From positions 1 through 64,000 of the forward strand of contig JAYVEV010000122.1 of the NCBI GenBank assembly GCA_043773745.1: a DNA stretch of 64,000 nucleotides, read 5' to 3'. This document shows positions 34,427 through 43,379 of the stretch, piece after piece. The notes below the pieces were generated by a model that saw only the letters and a program-made list of their open reading frames with translations, was not told the origin of the DNA and searched no databases. The translations under genes were made by a program, and so were the position numbers. This DNA is from UKL13-2 sp043773745 (lineage in GTDB: Bacteria; Pseudomonadota; Gammaproteobacteria; Burkholderiales; Usitatibacteraceae). How positions within the stretch are numbered: the stretch's first letter is position 1; the number at the start of each line of letters is the position of its first letter.

Positions 34427-35962
34427 TCAGTCAACCGTTGATAATCCGAGGTCTAGCTGGTGGGATTCGCTGGATTCGCCACCACCAGCCATGCGTGTTT
34501 CGCCGTCATGGCGATTGGCCTCAATACCCGCCAAATACTCGGCTGATACACCACCCGTAATGTATTTGCCGTCAAAGCACGAGGCATCAAAATTTTGCAC
34601 GGCCGGATTGCAGGCGCGCACATCTTCTAATAAAGCATCAAGATCCTGATAAAACACCGCATCCGCGCCAATGGCAGTGGCGATTTGTGCGGCGTCACGA
34701 TCAGACGCAATCAACTCGCTGCGGGTCGGCATATCGATGCCATATACATTCGGGAAACGTACCGGTGGCGCGGCGGACGCAAAATACACTTTCAGGGCAC
34801 CGCAATCACGCGCCATTTGCACGATTTCCTTCGAGGTGGTGCCGCGCACGATGGAATCATCGACCAGCAAAACATTCTTGCCTTTGAACTCAATCGCCAT
34901 CGCGTTGAGTTTTTGGCGCACAGATTTTTTTCGTTCATCCTGACCCGGCATGATGAAAGTGCGGCCAATGTAGCGATTTTTGACAAACCCTTCGCGATAT
35001 TTGACACCGAGCACTTGCGCAACTTCCACCGCCGATGGGCGACTGGTATCCGGAATAGGAATAACCACATCAATTTGAATATCCGGATTCTCGCGCAGGA
35101 TTTTTTTACCCAATGATTCACCCATGCGTGAACGGGTTTCATAAACAGAAATGCCATCTATCACCGAATCGGGTCGCGCGAGATAAACATATTCAAAAAT
35201 ACAGGGATTCAAACTCGGGTTTACCGCGCATTGACGACTGAAAAAATTACCGGAGAGATCGACCAGAATAGCCTCGCCCGGCGCCACATCGCGCATGACT
35301 TGAAAGCCCATGACATCAATCGCCACACTTTCGGAAGCGACCATGAAATCCACACCGTTCTCAACACTTTCTTTCTTGCCGATAATCAACGGGCGGATAC
35401 CCAGGGGATCGCGAAACGCCAGCAAGCCATAACCTGCAATCATCGCCACAATGGCGTAGGCGCCTTTGGCGCGGCGGTGCACGCCTGCCACCGCATTGAA
35501 AATTGCATCCGGGTCCAGCCGCACGCCACGCGCGGCAATTTGCAATTCATGGGCCAGCACATTCAACAATACTTCGGAATCGGAATTGGTGTTGACGTGG
35601 CGCAGATCGTCTTGAAACAGTTCGCGCTGCAGTTCGGCGGTATTCACCAGATTACCGTTGTGCCCCAGCACCACGCCGAATGGCGAATTGACATAAAACG
35701 GTTGCGATTCAGCCGCGCTCGCGGCGGATCCCGCCGTCGGATAGCGACAATGGCCGATGCCTATATTGCCGGTGAGGGCACGCATATCGCGGGTACGAAA
35801 CACATCGCGCACCAGGCCTTTGTTTTTGTGCATATGGAAGGTGCGACCTTCTGCGGTGACGATGCCCGCTGCGTCCTGGCCGCGATGCTGCAGCACCGTC
35901 AAGCCGTCGTAAAGCAATTGGTTAACGGGACTCTTTGAAACAATGCCGACGATGCCGCACAT
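34427..35962 (-). CDS. purF: Amidophosphoribosyltransferase
   Basis: PurF makes phosphoribosylamine from PRPP and glutamine, the first step of purine synthesis. The 511 residues start MCGIVGIV, with the N-terminal glutamine-hydrolysing Cys. They continue with QHRGQDAAG, GHNGNLVN and the PRPP loop VLLVDDSIVRGTTSKE. The order cvpA–purF–metZ is preserved. Length is normal. Confidence 0.98.
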   Translation of the reverse strand: MCGIVGIVSKSPVNQLLYDGLTVLQHRGQDAAGIVTAEGRTFHMHKNKGLVRDVFRTRDMRALTGNIGIGHCRYPTAGSAASAAESQPFYVNSPFGVVLGHNGNLVNTAELQRELFQDDLRHVNTNSDSEVLLNVLAHELQIAARGVRLDPDAIFNAVAGVHRRAKGAYAIVAMIAGYGLLAFRDPLGIRPLIIGKKESVENGVDFMVASESVAIDVMGFQVMRDVAPGEAILVDLSGNFFSRQCAVNPSLNPCIFEYVYLARPDSVIDGISVYETRSRMGESLGKKILRENPDIQIDVVIPIPDTSRPSAVEVAQVLGVKYREGFVKNRYIGRTFIMPGQDERKKSVRQKLNAMAIEFKGKNVLLVDDSIVRGTTSKEIVQMARDCGALKVYFASAAPPVRFPNVYGIDMPTRSELIASDRDAAQIATAIGADAVFYQDLDALLEDVRACNPAVQNFDASCFDGKYITGGVSAEYLAGIEANRHDGETRMAGGGESSESHQLDLGLSTVD

Positions 35963-36025
35963 AGTGAATCCTTTGTTGAAGCTATTTCACATTTCTAAAA
36001 ACAAGCATCATCGCCCTCAAACGCG

Positions 36026-36526
36026 CTACGACGCCTTGCGATATTTGATCCGTGTTGCCACATTTTCCGGTAGCACTGCCCGCGTATACAGTGCGGCAAT
36101 TTCAAGTGTTGGTGTGATGCTCGCCTGCTGCCAAAGCGCCGACTGCGGCAGCTTGGTCAACCCGGCAGCCAGCGTCAACGCCACTAACACCAGTGTTCCG
36201 CGCAACAAGCCAACCGCTCCGCCCACGCCACGATCAAGCCCGCCTAATCCCAATTTTCTCATGAGTTCGGACAGGAGACTTGCAATCATGGCGACCAACA
36301 CAAGCACCAACAAAAAAATCACCAGCCATGCCACCACCAGACGAACAGCAGGCTCAGCCGCCCAATCTGCAAAATAAGCAGCCAAGTTTCCGGCGAACTC
36401 ATGCGACAAAATAAAAGCCAGCACCCAACCGACGACATTGAGCACTTCGCGTATGGCCCCGCGCACGACACCAATCCCGACAGAGATCAACATAATCGCG
36501 ATGATGGCGTAATCGAGTTCGTTCAT
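36026..36526 (-). CDS. cvpA: CvpA family membrane protein
   Basis: CvpA is a four-helix inner-membrane protein needed for colicin V production and bile/envelope stress tolerance in enterics; its molecular role is unknown. The 166 residues show NELDYAIIAIMLISVGIGVVR at the start with the family run REVLNVVGWVLAF, and GLGGLDRGVGGAVGLLRG. It lies between dedD and purF, as in E. coli. The stop of cvpA and the start of purF are 63 bp apart. Confidence 0.95.
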   Translation of the reverse strand: MNELDYAIIAIMLISVGIGVVRGAIREVLNVVGWVLAFILSHEFAGNLAAYFADWAAEPAVRLVVAWLVIFLLVLVLVAMIASLLSELMRKLGLGGLDRGVGGAVGLLRGTLVLVALTLAAGLTKLPQSALWQQASITPTLEIAALYTRAVLPENVATRIKYRKAS

Positions 36527-36548
36527 AGCTGGTCGTGGTAATTAAACT

Positions 36549-37220
36549 TTATTTCAACGGAACAATCTTGCCATCCGACCCCGCCAGCTTGACTTGTACC
36601 AGCGCTGAATCGGCCTTTTCTTTAGTGGCAAACGGGCCCACCCGCACCCTCGTCACACTCCCGCTACCCGTCTGAATGCTTTCGGTGAAGACCGGCAGTT
36701 TCGACTCTTTCATCAATGCCACGATTTGTTGCGCCTTTTCGGCATCCTTGAATGCGCCAATTTGTACCGCGAAGCTCTGCTTAGCGACTGGTGATGTAGC
36801 AGGCGCTGGTGTTGAGTTTGCCTTTGGCTCGACCACCGGCTTTTTGGGCGAATCTTTGCTCGGTAATATGGTTGCTGGAGCTGTGGTCGGCGTAGCCGGT
36901 GCTGCAGCAGCCGGCGTCGGAAGTGGAGCGGTAGTGGCGGGCACCTCTGCCGTTGTTTCAACTTTGGGCGTCGGTGACGGCACGACTGGCGCTGGCAAAG
37001 GCTTCAGCCCATCTTTTTGTGGCACCTGAATGGCAATTTCTTGCATCGCCGCTTTGCTTTTTTTGGGCTCAGAATCAAACAGCATCGGCAAAAAAACAAT
37101 TGCCAGTAAGCCTAGCGTGAATGCGCCAATCAGACGGCGGCGGCCACGGCGCTTAAGCTCCAGCTCGGTCGCTGAAAGATTGGGCATTGCCTGGGGGGAT
37201 GATAATTTGGAGGAGGCCAT
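36549..37220 (-). CDS. dedD: SPOR-domain cell-division protein (DedD-like)
   Basis: SPOR proteins bind denuded peptidoglycan at the septum. The 223 residues have one membrane helix at about 30–48 (LIGAFTLGLLAIVFLPML), a Pro/Thr/Ala-rich spacer (about 70–145) and a C-terminal SPOR domain (KQSFAVQIGAFKDAEKAQQ to the end). The topology and the folC–dedD–cvpA order match E. coli DedD. The linker is rich in low-complexity PATPTTAP-type sequence. A hairpin repeat lies in the 112-bp gap before it. Confidence 0.9.
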   Translation of the reverse strand: MASSKLSSPQAMPNLSATELELKRRGRRRLIGAFTLGLLAIVFLPMLFDSEPKKSKAAMQEIAIQVPQKDGLKPLPAPVVPSPTPKVETTAEVPATTAPLPTPAAAAPATPTTAPATILPSKDSPKKPVVEPKANSTPAPATSPVAKQSFAVQIGAFKDAEKAQQIVALMKESKLPVFTESIQTGSGSVTRVRVGPFATKEKADSALVQVKLAGSDGKIVPLK

Positions 37221-37240
37221 AGTGTTAACTTAAAAGGCAA

Positions 37241-37292
37241 GCCTGGCGAGGCGTTTGAGCCAAAAATACTTGGAAATGCCCGCCAATACTAG
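37241..37292 (-). repeat. Dispersed hairpin repeat, copy C (after folC)
   Basis: Read on the minus strand it starts CTAGTATTGGCGGGCATTTC, has a TATTTTTGGCTC centre and ends near CGCCTCGCCAGGC. TGGCG pairs with CGCCA at the ends. It starts 40 bp after the folC stop, in folC's orientation, and ends 20 bp before dedD. It is one of four family members. Confidence 0.6.
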
Positions 37293-37332
37293 GGTTTATA
37301 CAAAGGATTTCAACAAATCCAAGGAACTACTG

Positions 37333-38682
37333 TCAGGCTCGGTCTAGCTTTCGGTCTGGCATTAACACCGTCATCACATCAGCGACCGTGTAGAAAGAAC
37401 CGAATACCAAAATTCTATCATTCTCACCCGCTCTTTCCCGCGCCGCGGCATAGGCTTCTGCAATGCAGGTGTAGCTTGAATATTTGCCTTGCAGACCTTG
37501 TGCATCGAGTTTTTCCGCCAATAGTGAAGCTGACGCACCCCGCTCGCTAGTCAGCCCCGCAATGAACCAGGAATCGATGCGCCCCTTGATAGTCTGAATA
37601 ACAGCATCGATATCTTTGTCTTTGAGCATCCCAAACACCGCGTAGGTGTTCTCGTAAAAGCCCATGGTGCCCAGCGCATCCTCCAGCGCGCGGGCGGCGT
37701 GCGGGTTATGCGCAACATCCAGCACCACGCTTGGACGCCCCGGCAGCACCTGCATTCGCCCCGGCCACTCGACTTCCAATAGCCCGCGTTTGATATGGCC
37801 TATCGACACGGGTAATTTATCCTGCAACGCGGCCAATGCTGCGATCACGCCAGAAGCATTTTTCAATTGATAGGCACCACGCAAGGCGGGAATCGGTAGC
37901 GAATGACGCGCCACTTCACGACCTGCAATCTTGCCCGTAAATTGCCACTGATTATCCATCCGCTGATACTGGTAATCGCGGCCGAGCATGGTGAGTTTGG
38001 CCCCAATGGATTCGGCGTATTCAACAAGCGAGACAGGCGGATTGTTATCGGCAAAAATAGCCACGCAATTCGGGCGATAAATATGCGCTTTTTCCAGCCC
38101 AATTTTTTCCCGCGTATCGCCCAGATATTGCTGATGGTCGAGATCAATGCTGACCACCATGCTGACATCGGCATCGATAATATTAATCGCATCGAGCCGC
38201 CCGCCCAGCCCAACTTCCAAAATCGCCACATCAACTTTTTGCTCTGCGAAAATCCACAGCGCAGAAAGCGTACTGTATTCGAAATATGTGAGCGGGACAA
38301 CTTCTGGCGTGATGCGCGCAGCCTCTACCGCTGCGAACGAGGCGATCAGCAATTCATCGCTCGCATCATGCCGCGATAGACGCACCCGTTCGTTGTAGCG
38401 CAACAAATGGGGTGAGCTTAAAAAACCTGTTTTGAAACCGGCAATATCAAGAATCGCCTCCAGCATCGCGCAGGTTGAGCCTTTGCCGTTGGTGCCGCCG
38501 ACAATGATATTAATCGGTGCCTGCAGCGGCTTGCCATCGCAGGCCATACGCTGCCAGACCTGCCGCACGCGATCGAGGCCCATGACGATTTCGGCGGTGT
38601 GCTGACGACCAATATAGTCAAGCCACTCATCGAGCGTGGCAAATTGCGGTACAGACGGGGGTTGAGATTGAAGTGCTGCCAC
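37333..38682 (-). CDS. folC: Folylpolyglutamate synthase / dihydrofolate synthase
   Basis: FolC joins glutamate to dihydropteroate and lengthens the polyglutamate tail of folates. The 449 residues show the P-loop GGTNGKGSTCAMLEAI (about 62–77), the Mur-ligase-like middle with GLGGRLDAINI, and DVAHNPHAA in the C-terminal domain. The start is 2 bp from the accD stop, so the two are coupled. Length is normal. Confidence 0.97.
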   Translation of the reverse strand: MAALQSQPPSVPQFATLDEWLDYIGRQHTAEIVMGLDRVRQVWQRMACDGKPLQAPINIIVGGTNGKGSTCAMLEAILDIAGFKTGFLSSPHLLRYNERVRLSRHDASDELLIASFAAVEAARITPEVVPLTYFEYSTLSALWIFAEQKVDVAILEVGLGGRLDAINIIDADVSMVVSIDLDHQQYLGDTREKIGLEKAHIYRPNCVAIFADNNPPVSLVEYAESIGAKLTMLGRDYQYQRMDNQWQFTGKIAGREVARHSLPIPALRGAYQLKNASGVIAALAALQDKLPVSIGHIKRGLLEVEWPGRMQVLPGRPSVVLDVAHNPHAARALEDALGTMGFYENTYAVFGMLKDKDIDAVIQTIKGRIDSWFIAGLTSERGASASLLAEKLDAQGLQGKYSSYTCIAEAYAAARERAGENDRILVFGSFYTVADVMTVLMPDRKLDRA

Positions 38683-38684
38683 CG

Positions 38685-39563
38685 CTAGGCAACAGCAAGC
38701 GCTGGTGCAGGTTCCCGTTGCAGCAAGGTCACCAACGACGCCACCTTACTGCGCATCTGGCGGCGATCAACAATCATGTCAATAGCGCCTTTCTCCAGCA
38801 AAAACTCGGCGCGCTGGAAACCTTCGGGCAGGGTTTCACGCACCGTCTGCTCGATCACGCGCGGCCCGGCAAATCCAATCAAGGCGCCCGGTTCGGCAAT
38901 GACCACATCGCCCAACATCGCAAAACTGGCCGAGACCCCGCCCATCGTGGGGTCGGTCAGCACGGAAATAAACGGCAGGCGCGCTCGCGACAATTGATGC
39001 AGGGCAGAGGTCGTTTTTGCCATTTGCATCAGCGACAATAATCCTTCTTGCATACGTGCGCCACCGGTGGCGGTGAACGTTACAAAGGGTAATTTTTCGT
39101 CTGCGCAAGCCTCGACTGCGCGCGCAAATCTCTCACCCACGACCGAGCCCATCGAGCCGCCGAGGAAATTGAATTCAAACGCGGCGGCGATCAACTGCAC
39201 ACCATTTACCGTACCTTGAAAAACCACCAGCGCATCAGTTTCACCGGTGGCTTTTTCGGCGGTTTCGAGGCGGTCAATATATTTTTTGCTGTCTTTGAAT
39301 TTCAATGTGTCAACAGGCAAAACCTCTGAGCCAATTTCAGCACGACCCTCGGGATCAAAAAACATATCCAGCCGCTGCCGCGCAGAAATGCGATTGTGAT
39401 AATTACACTTGGGGCAAACATGCTGATTATTTTCAAGGTCGGTGAAATATAGCGTGGACTGACAGCTTGGACATTTGCTCCACAGCCCTTCCGGCACCGC
39501 TTTTTTTAGCGCAGTACCGCCCGCTTTGATTTTGGGCGGCAGTAGTTTTCTAAACCAGGACAT
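38685..39563 (-). CDS. accD: Acetyl-CoA carboxylase carboxyltransferase subunit beta
   Basis: AccD pairs with AccA to move the carboxyl group from biotin to acetyl-CoA, starting fatty-acid synthesis. The 292 residues have the N-terminal zinc ribbon CPSC-x15-CPKC (about 34–56) followed by the carboxyltransferase core (GGARMQEGLLSLMQMAKT, oxyanion-hole glycines in DPTMGGVSASFAMLGD). It lies between trpA and folC, the arrangement seen in many proteobacteria. Confidence 0.98.
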   Translation of the reverse strand: MSWFRKLLPPKIKAGGTALKKAVPEGLWSKCPSCQSTLYFTDLENNQHVCPKCNYHNRISARQRLDMFFDPEGRAEIGSEVLPVDTLKFKDSKKYIDRLETAEKATGETDALVVFQGTVNGVQLIAAAFEFNFLGGSMGSVVGERFARAVEACADEKLPFVTFTATGGARMQEGLLSLMQMAKTTSALHQLSRARLPFISVLTDPTMGGVSASFAMLGDVVIAEPGALIGFAGPRVIEQTVRETLPEGFQRAEFLLEKGAIDMIVDRRQMRSKVASLVTLLQREPAPALAVA

Positions 39564-39589
39564 TTTTAATTCCCATCAACATGTCTCCT

Positions 39590-40399
39590 CTATGCATCCA
39601 TGGCGTGACGAATATCGCTCACCAGTTTTTCAACATTGGCTAACGCGAGGTCGTGCGAATTCTCGAGCGAAGTTGCTTCCAGCTCTTGGATGATACGCGA
39701 GCCAATCACTACCGCATCAGCAACGTCTGCCACCAGCCTGGCGGTCGCACCGTCGCGAATCCCGAAACCTACGCCCACGGGTAAAGATGTTTCTGCTTTA
39801 ATACGCTTGATCATCGCGCTGACGGCCACCGTATCGATATTGGCAGCACCGGTAACACCCTTCAGCGATACATAATAAATATAACCTCGCGCGCTTTGCG
39901 CGACCAGTTTGATGCGCTGCTCGGTTGAAGTCGGCGAAAGCAAATAAATGGAATCGATGCCGGCAGCATCAAGCGCCTTCAATACATCAGCGCTCTCTTC
40001 CGGCGGATAGTCAACCACTAATACACCGTCCACACCTGCCGCCTTGGCACGGGAAGTAAATGTTTCTAGCCCCATCCGTTCAATCGGATTGGCATAGCCC
40101 ATCAGCACAACCGGCGTGGTGGCATTGGTTTCGCGAAATTTACTCACGTAGGCCAGCACATCAATCAGACCCACACCATTTTTGAGCGCCCGCTCGGAAG
40201 CCCGTTGGATGACGGGTCCATCGGCCATCGGATCTGAAAACGGCACCCCCAGTTCAATCACATCAGCGCCGGCTTTGACCAGTGTGTGCATCAATGGCAC
40301 CGTAATGGCGGCGGTCGGGTCACCCGCCGTCACGAACGGAATTAGCGCCTTCTTTTTTTCGCTGGCGAGTCTCGCAAATGTTGCTTTAATTCTGCTCAA
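39590..40399 (-). CDS. trpA: Tryptophan synthase alpha chain
   Basis: TrpA cleaves indole-3-glycerol phosphate and passes indole to TrpB. The catalytic Glu and Asp are in VIELGVPFSDPMADGP (Glu about 49) and the DYPPEE block. I prefer the TTG at 40399, with AAAGG 8 nt upstream, because it gives the usual family start MSRIKATFARL (269 residues). A GTG at 40423 would add eight residues. It is the third trp gene after trpF and trpB. Confidence 0.96.
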   Translation of the reverse strand: MSRIKATFARLASEKKKALIPFVTAGDPTAAITVPLMHTLVKAGADVIELGVPFSDPMADGPVIQRASERALKNGVGLIDVLAYVSKFRETNATTPVVLMGYANPIERMGLETFTSRAKAAGVDGVLVVDYPPEESADVLKALDAAGIDSIYLLSPTSTEQRIKLVAQSARGYIYYVSLKGVTGAANIDTVAVSAMIKRIKAETSLPVGVGFGIRDGATARLVADVADAVVIGSRIIQELEATSLENSHDLALANVEKLVSDIRHAMDA

Positions 40400-40454
40400 A
40401 ATTCTGACCTTTGTTTGCGCCACTGCTATAGCGCTTATCGCTTGTTATTATCGA

Positions 40455-41690
40455 TTATAAATTCTGATTCACTTGGCAACTGGGGCGGCAGAAAAACTGC
40501 AGACCCGAGCGTTCTGCCACGGTAGCCATATCTTTATCCCCCCGGCCGGAAAGATTCACCAGTAACACTTTATCCTTGGCCATCGTCGGCGCCATCTTCA
40601 TGGCCTGAGCAACCGCATGGCTTGATTCCAGCGCCGGAATAATCCCTTCAGTGCGGCACAAGCGATGGAATGCAGCAAGCGCTTCATCATCATTCACTGC
40701 CACGTATTCAGCGCGGCCAGCATCCTTCAGCCATGCGTGTTCCGGGCCCACGCCCGGATAATCCAGACCCGCCGACACCGAATGGGTATCGATAATCTGA
40801 CCGTCTGCGTTTTGAATCAAATAGGTACGATTGCCGTGCAAAATGCCCGGGGTGCCCGCTGTAAGGGACGCTGCATGCCTGCCCGTTTCAATGCCATCGC
40901 CACCCGCCTCGCAACCGATCAGGCGGACTTTTTCATGCGGAATATAATCGAAGAAAATGCCCATTGCATTGGAGCCGCCACCGACACAGGCCAGCACGAC
41001 ATCAGGCTGTTGGCCGATCATTTCCGGCATTTGCCAGAGGCATTCCTTGCCCACCACCGAATTAAAATCGCGAACCATCATTGGGTACGGGTGCGGGCCC
41101 GCAACCGTGCCAATGATGTAAAAAGTGTTTTCAACATTGGTCACCCAATCGCGCATCGCTTCATTGAGCGCATCTTTAAGTGTTTTTGAGCCGCTATCAA
41201 CGGGCACCACGGTAGCACCCAGCAGTTTCATGCGATAAACGTTTTGCGCCTGACGCTTCACGTCTTCAGAGCCCATGTACACAACACATTCAAGACCATA
41301 ACGGGCCGCAACTGTAGCAGTGGCCACACCGTGTTGACCCGCACCGGTTTCAGCAATCACCCGCGGTTTGCCCATGCGACGTGCGAGCAGAGCCTGACCA
41401 ATGGTGTTGTTAATTTTGTGCGCACCGGTGTGGTTCAAATCTTCGCGCTTCAAATAAATTTGCGCACCACCCAGTTCATCCGATAAACGCTTGGCGTGAT
41501 AAATAGGGCTCGGTCGTCCGACGTAATGCTTTAACTCACGCTGGAATTCAGCAACAAATTCAGGATCGGCCTTGGCGCGCTCATATTCAAAATTGAGTTC
41601 CTGCAGCGCCGCCTGCAATGTCTCAGCTACAAACACGCCACCGTACGGGCCAAAGTGGCCGCTAGCGTCAGGAAGTTCATACATTTGCAT
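40455..41690 (-). CDS. trpB: Tryptophan synthase beta chain
   Basis: TrpB condenses indole with serine using PLP. The PLP lysine is in HTGAHKINN, the GGGSNAMG phosphate loop is intact, and the end carries VNLSGRGDKDM. The ATG at 41690 gives MQMYELPDASGHFGPYGG (411 residues) and overlaps the end of trpF by 14 bp; an ATG at 41684 gives an 8-bp overlap. The longer reading to 41771 would enter trpF deeply and is unlikely. The overlap points to translational coupling. Confidence 0.97.
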   Translation of the reverse strand: MQMYELPDASGHFGPYGGVFVAETLQAALQELNFEYERAKADPEFVAEFQRELKHYVGRPSPIYHAKRLSDELGGAQIYLKREDLNHTGAHKINNTIGQALLARRMGKPRVIAETGAGQHGVATATVAARYGLECVVYMGSEDVKRQAQNVYRMKLLGATVVPVDSGSKTLKDALNEAMRDWVTNVENTFYIIGTVAGPHPYPMMVRDFNSVVGKECLWQMPEMIGQQPDVVLACVGGGSNAMGIFFDYIPHEKVRLIGCEAGGDGIETGRHAASLTAGTPGILHGNRTYLIQNADGQIIDTHSVSAGLDYPGVGPEHAWLKDAGRAEYVAVNDDEALAAFHRLCRTEGIIPALESSHAVAQAMKMAPTMAKDKVLLVNLSGRGDKDMATVAERSGLQFFCRPSCQVNQNL

Positions 41691-42324
41691 CTTGGTCTGC
41701 CTGTTTAACTTGTTGAATAAACGCCGCGATTTTCGCGTGATCTTTCTCTGCTTTAATGCTTTCGACGCCACTGGAAACGTCCACCGCCCATGGCCGAATA
41801 CTACTTACTGCTGCTGCAACATTTGACGGATTCAAACCACCCGACAGCACAATATGTTTGCGCATGTCAGCAGGAATCACCTTCCAGTCAAACGATTCCC
41901 CCGTTCCGCCATATTGCACGGGGTTCAATGTATCCAGTAACAATGCTTGCGCACTACTGAATTTAGCTTTGCATTGTAACAAATCGCCCTGCGTCATCTC
42001 GCCACCCACGCGAATGGCTTTTAGATAAGGCCTTTTGAATGAAACGCAAAAATCAGAGTCTTCATCACCGTGAAATTGCAGTACGGTTGGCTGTAGCGCT
42101 GCCACTACAGCTTCGACCAGCGCACGCTCGGGATTCACGAACAAGGCCACGCTGGCAATAAAAGGCGGCAGGGCCGCTTTGATAGCCAATGCATCAGCAA
42201 GCACTACGGCCCGAGGAGAGGACTCATAAAAAATCAGGCCAATCGCGTCTGCGCCGCCATTCGCCGCGACCAGCGCGTCTTCAATCCGACGAATGCCACA
42301 AATTTTAATGCGTGTTCTGTGCAT
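41677..42324 (-). CDS. trpF: Phosphoribosylanthranilate isomerase
   Basis: TrpF converts phosphoribosylanthranilate to CdRP. The 215 residues show the catalytic Cys in IKICGIRRIEDA, the LQFHGDE strand, and the Asp-bearing LLDTLNP and GLNPSNV phosphate loop. The ATG at 42324 gives the usual family start; a TTG at 42342 overlaps the truA stop (TTGA) and cannot be excluded. trpC and trpD are not in the window. Confidence 0.95.
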   Translation of the reverse strand: MHRTRIKICGIRRIEDALVAANGGADAIGLIFYESSPRAVVLADALAIKAALPPFIASVALFVNPERALVEAVVAALQPTVLQFHGDEDSDFCVSFKRPYLKAIRVGGEMTQGDLLQCKAKFSSAQALLLDTLNPVQYGGTGESFDWKVIPADMRKHIVLSGGLNPSNVAAAVSSIRPWAVDVSSGVESIKAEKDHAKIAAFIQQVKQADQDANV

Positions 42325-42338
42325 GGCGAAATCGAGAC

Positions 42339-43151
42339 TCAATTAAAAAAAGGAATACGCGCAGATATTGCGGGGAGGTCGAACGATGCATCGTACTCGA
42401 TTGCGGTTAAATATAGGCCATCAGGCGCAAAGGTAGGTGCAGCACGAGTTCGATCACGGCTTTCAAAAATAGTTTGAAACGCTTCAATCGATTGCCGTCC
42501 AGCGCCAACATAGACAAGACTTCCCACTATATTGCGCACCATATGATGCAAAAATGCATTACCGCGAAAGCTGAATTTTATGAAAGACTGCTCAGCCGAT
42601 AGCGGCGAAGCTGCTGGCGACACAGTCACTTCGTAAAGAGTTTTTACCGGTGATTTGGCCTGACACTCAGCAGCACGGAATGCTGAAAAATCATGTTCGC
42701 CGGCTAATATTAATGCGGCCTGCTGCATGGGCGCTAGCGCTAATGGCGCGTGGAACCAGCCCACCAGCCCAGTCAAAATGGCGCTCGACGTTGGATCATT
42801 CAATAGCAAATAATGATAGGTGCGCGATCGTGCCGAAAAGCGGGCATGAAAATCATCGGGTACTTTTTTGGCCCACAAAACCCGGATCGTTGGCGGCAAG
42901 TGGGTATTGGTGCCACGCACCCACGCGCGCTCATCGCGCTCAATATTGGTATCGAGATGCACCACCTGCGCGAGACCATGTACACCGGTGTCCGTTCGTC
43001 CCGCACAAACCACCGAAACCTCAACACCCAAGAAGAGTTGGAGCGCGCGTTCCAGATGATTCTGCACGGCACAGCCGGATAGCTGAGACTGCCACCCACA
43101 ATAGGGACTGCCGTGATATTCGATGCCGAGCGCGATGCGGGTGGTGATCAT
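42339..43151 (-). CDS. truA: tRNA pseudouridine synthase A
   Basis: TruA makes pseudouridine at positions 38–40 of tRNA anticodon stems. The catalytic Asp is in CAGRTDTGVHG, with RTYHYLLLN and GNAFLHHMVRNIVG following. The ATG at 43151 (MITTRIALGIEYHG, 270 residues) matches the family start. A reading from 43247 would add 32 unrelated residues. It follows fimV, as in related genomes, but the fimV terminator lies in between. Confidence 0.96.
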   Translation of the reverse strand: MITTRIALGIEYHGSPYCGWQSQLSGCAVQNHLERALQLFLGVEVSVVCAGRTDTGVHGLAQVVHLDTNIERDERAWVRGTNTHLPPTIRVLWAKKVPDDFHARFSARSRTYHYLLLNDPTSSAILTGLVGWFHAPLALAPMQQAALILAGEHDFSAFRAAECQAKSPVKTLYEVTVSPAASPLSAEQSFIKFSFRGNAFLHHMVRNIVGSLVYVGAGRQSIEAFQTIFESRDRTRAAPTFAPDGLYLTAIEYDASFDLPAISARIPFFN

Positions 43152-43331
43152 AGTTGGTCGGAGTGCGCCTAAGAAAGCACTGATGAAGTCGATTTCGTTG
43201 CCATACGTCGTTACGGATACAAAAATATCTCCTTGCATATCTGACATATGCTGCGTCGATATTTTTGTACCCGCGCCTAGTCTGGCTTAGAACTCTACTT
43301 AATCAGAGCCTCCCTGAATGGATGGCTAAAA

Positions 43332-43358
43332 GAAAAGGGCGCGGTATTGCCGCGCCCT
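43332..43358 (-). terminator. Terminator after fimV
   Basis: On the minus strand AGGGCGCGG pairs with CCGCGCCCT (43336–43344 with 43350–43358), loop of 5 nt, followed by TTTTCTTTT. It lies 22 bp after the fimV stop and should separate fimV from truA. Confidence 0.85.
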
Positions 43359-43379
43359 AAATAGTAACCATCGAATTTT

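Noticed and set aside
43250..43290. Possible fifth dispersed repeat near the truA upstream region
   Set aside because: Shares only AGACTAGGCGCGGG-type fragments with the family and lacks the paired ends.
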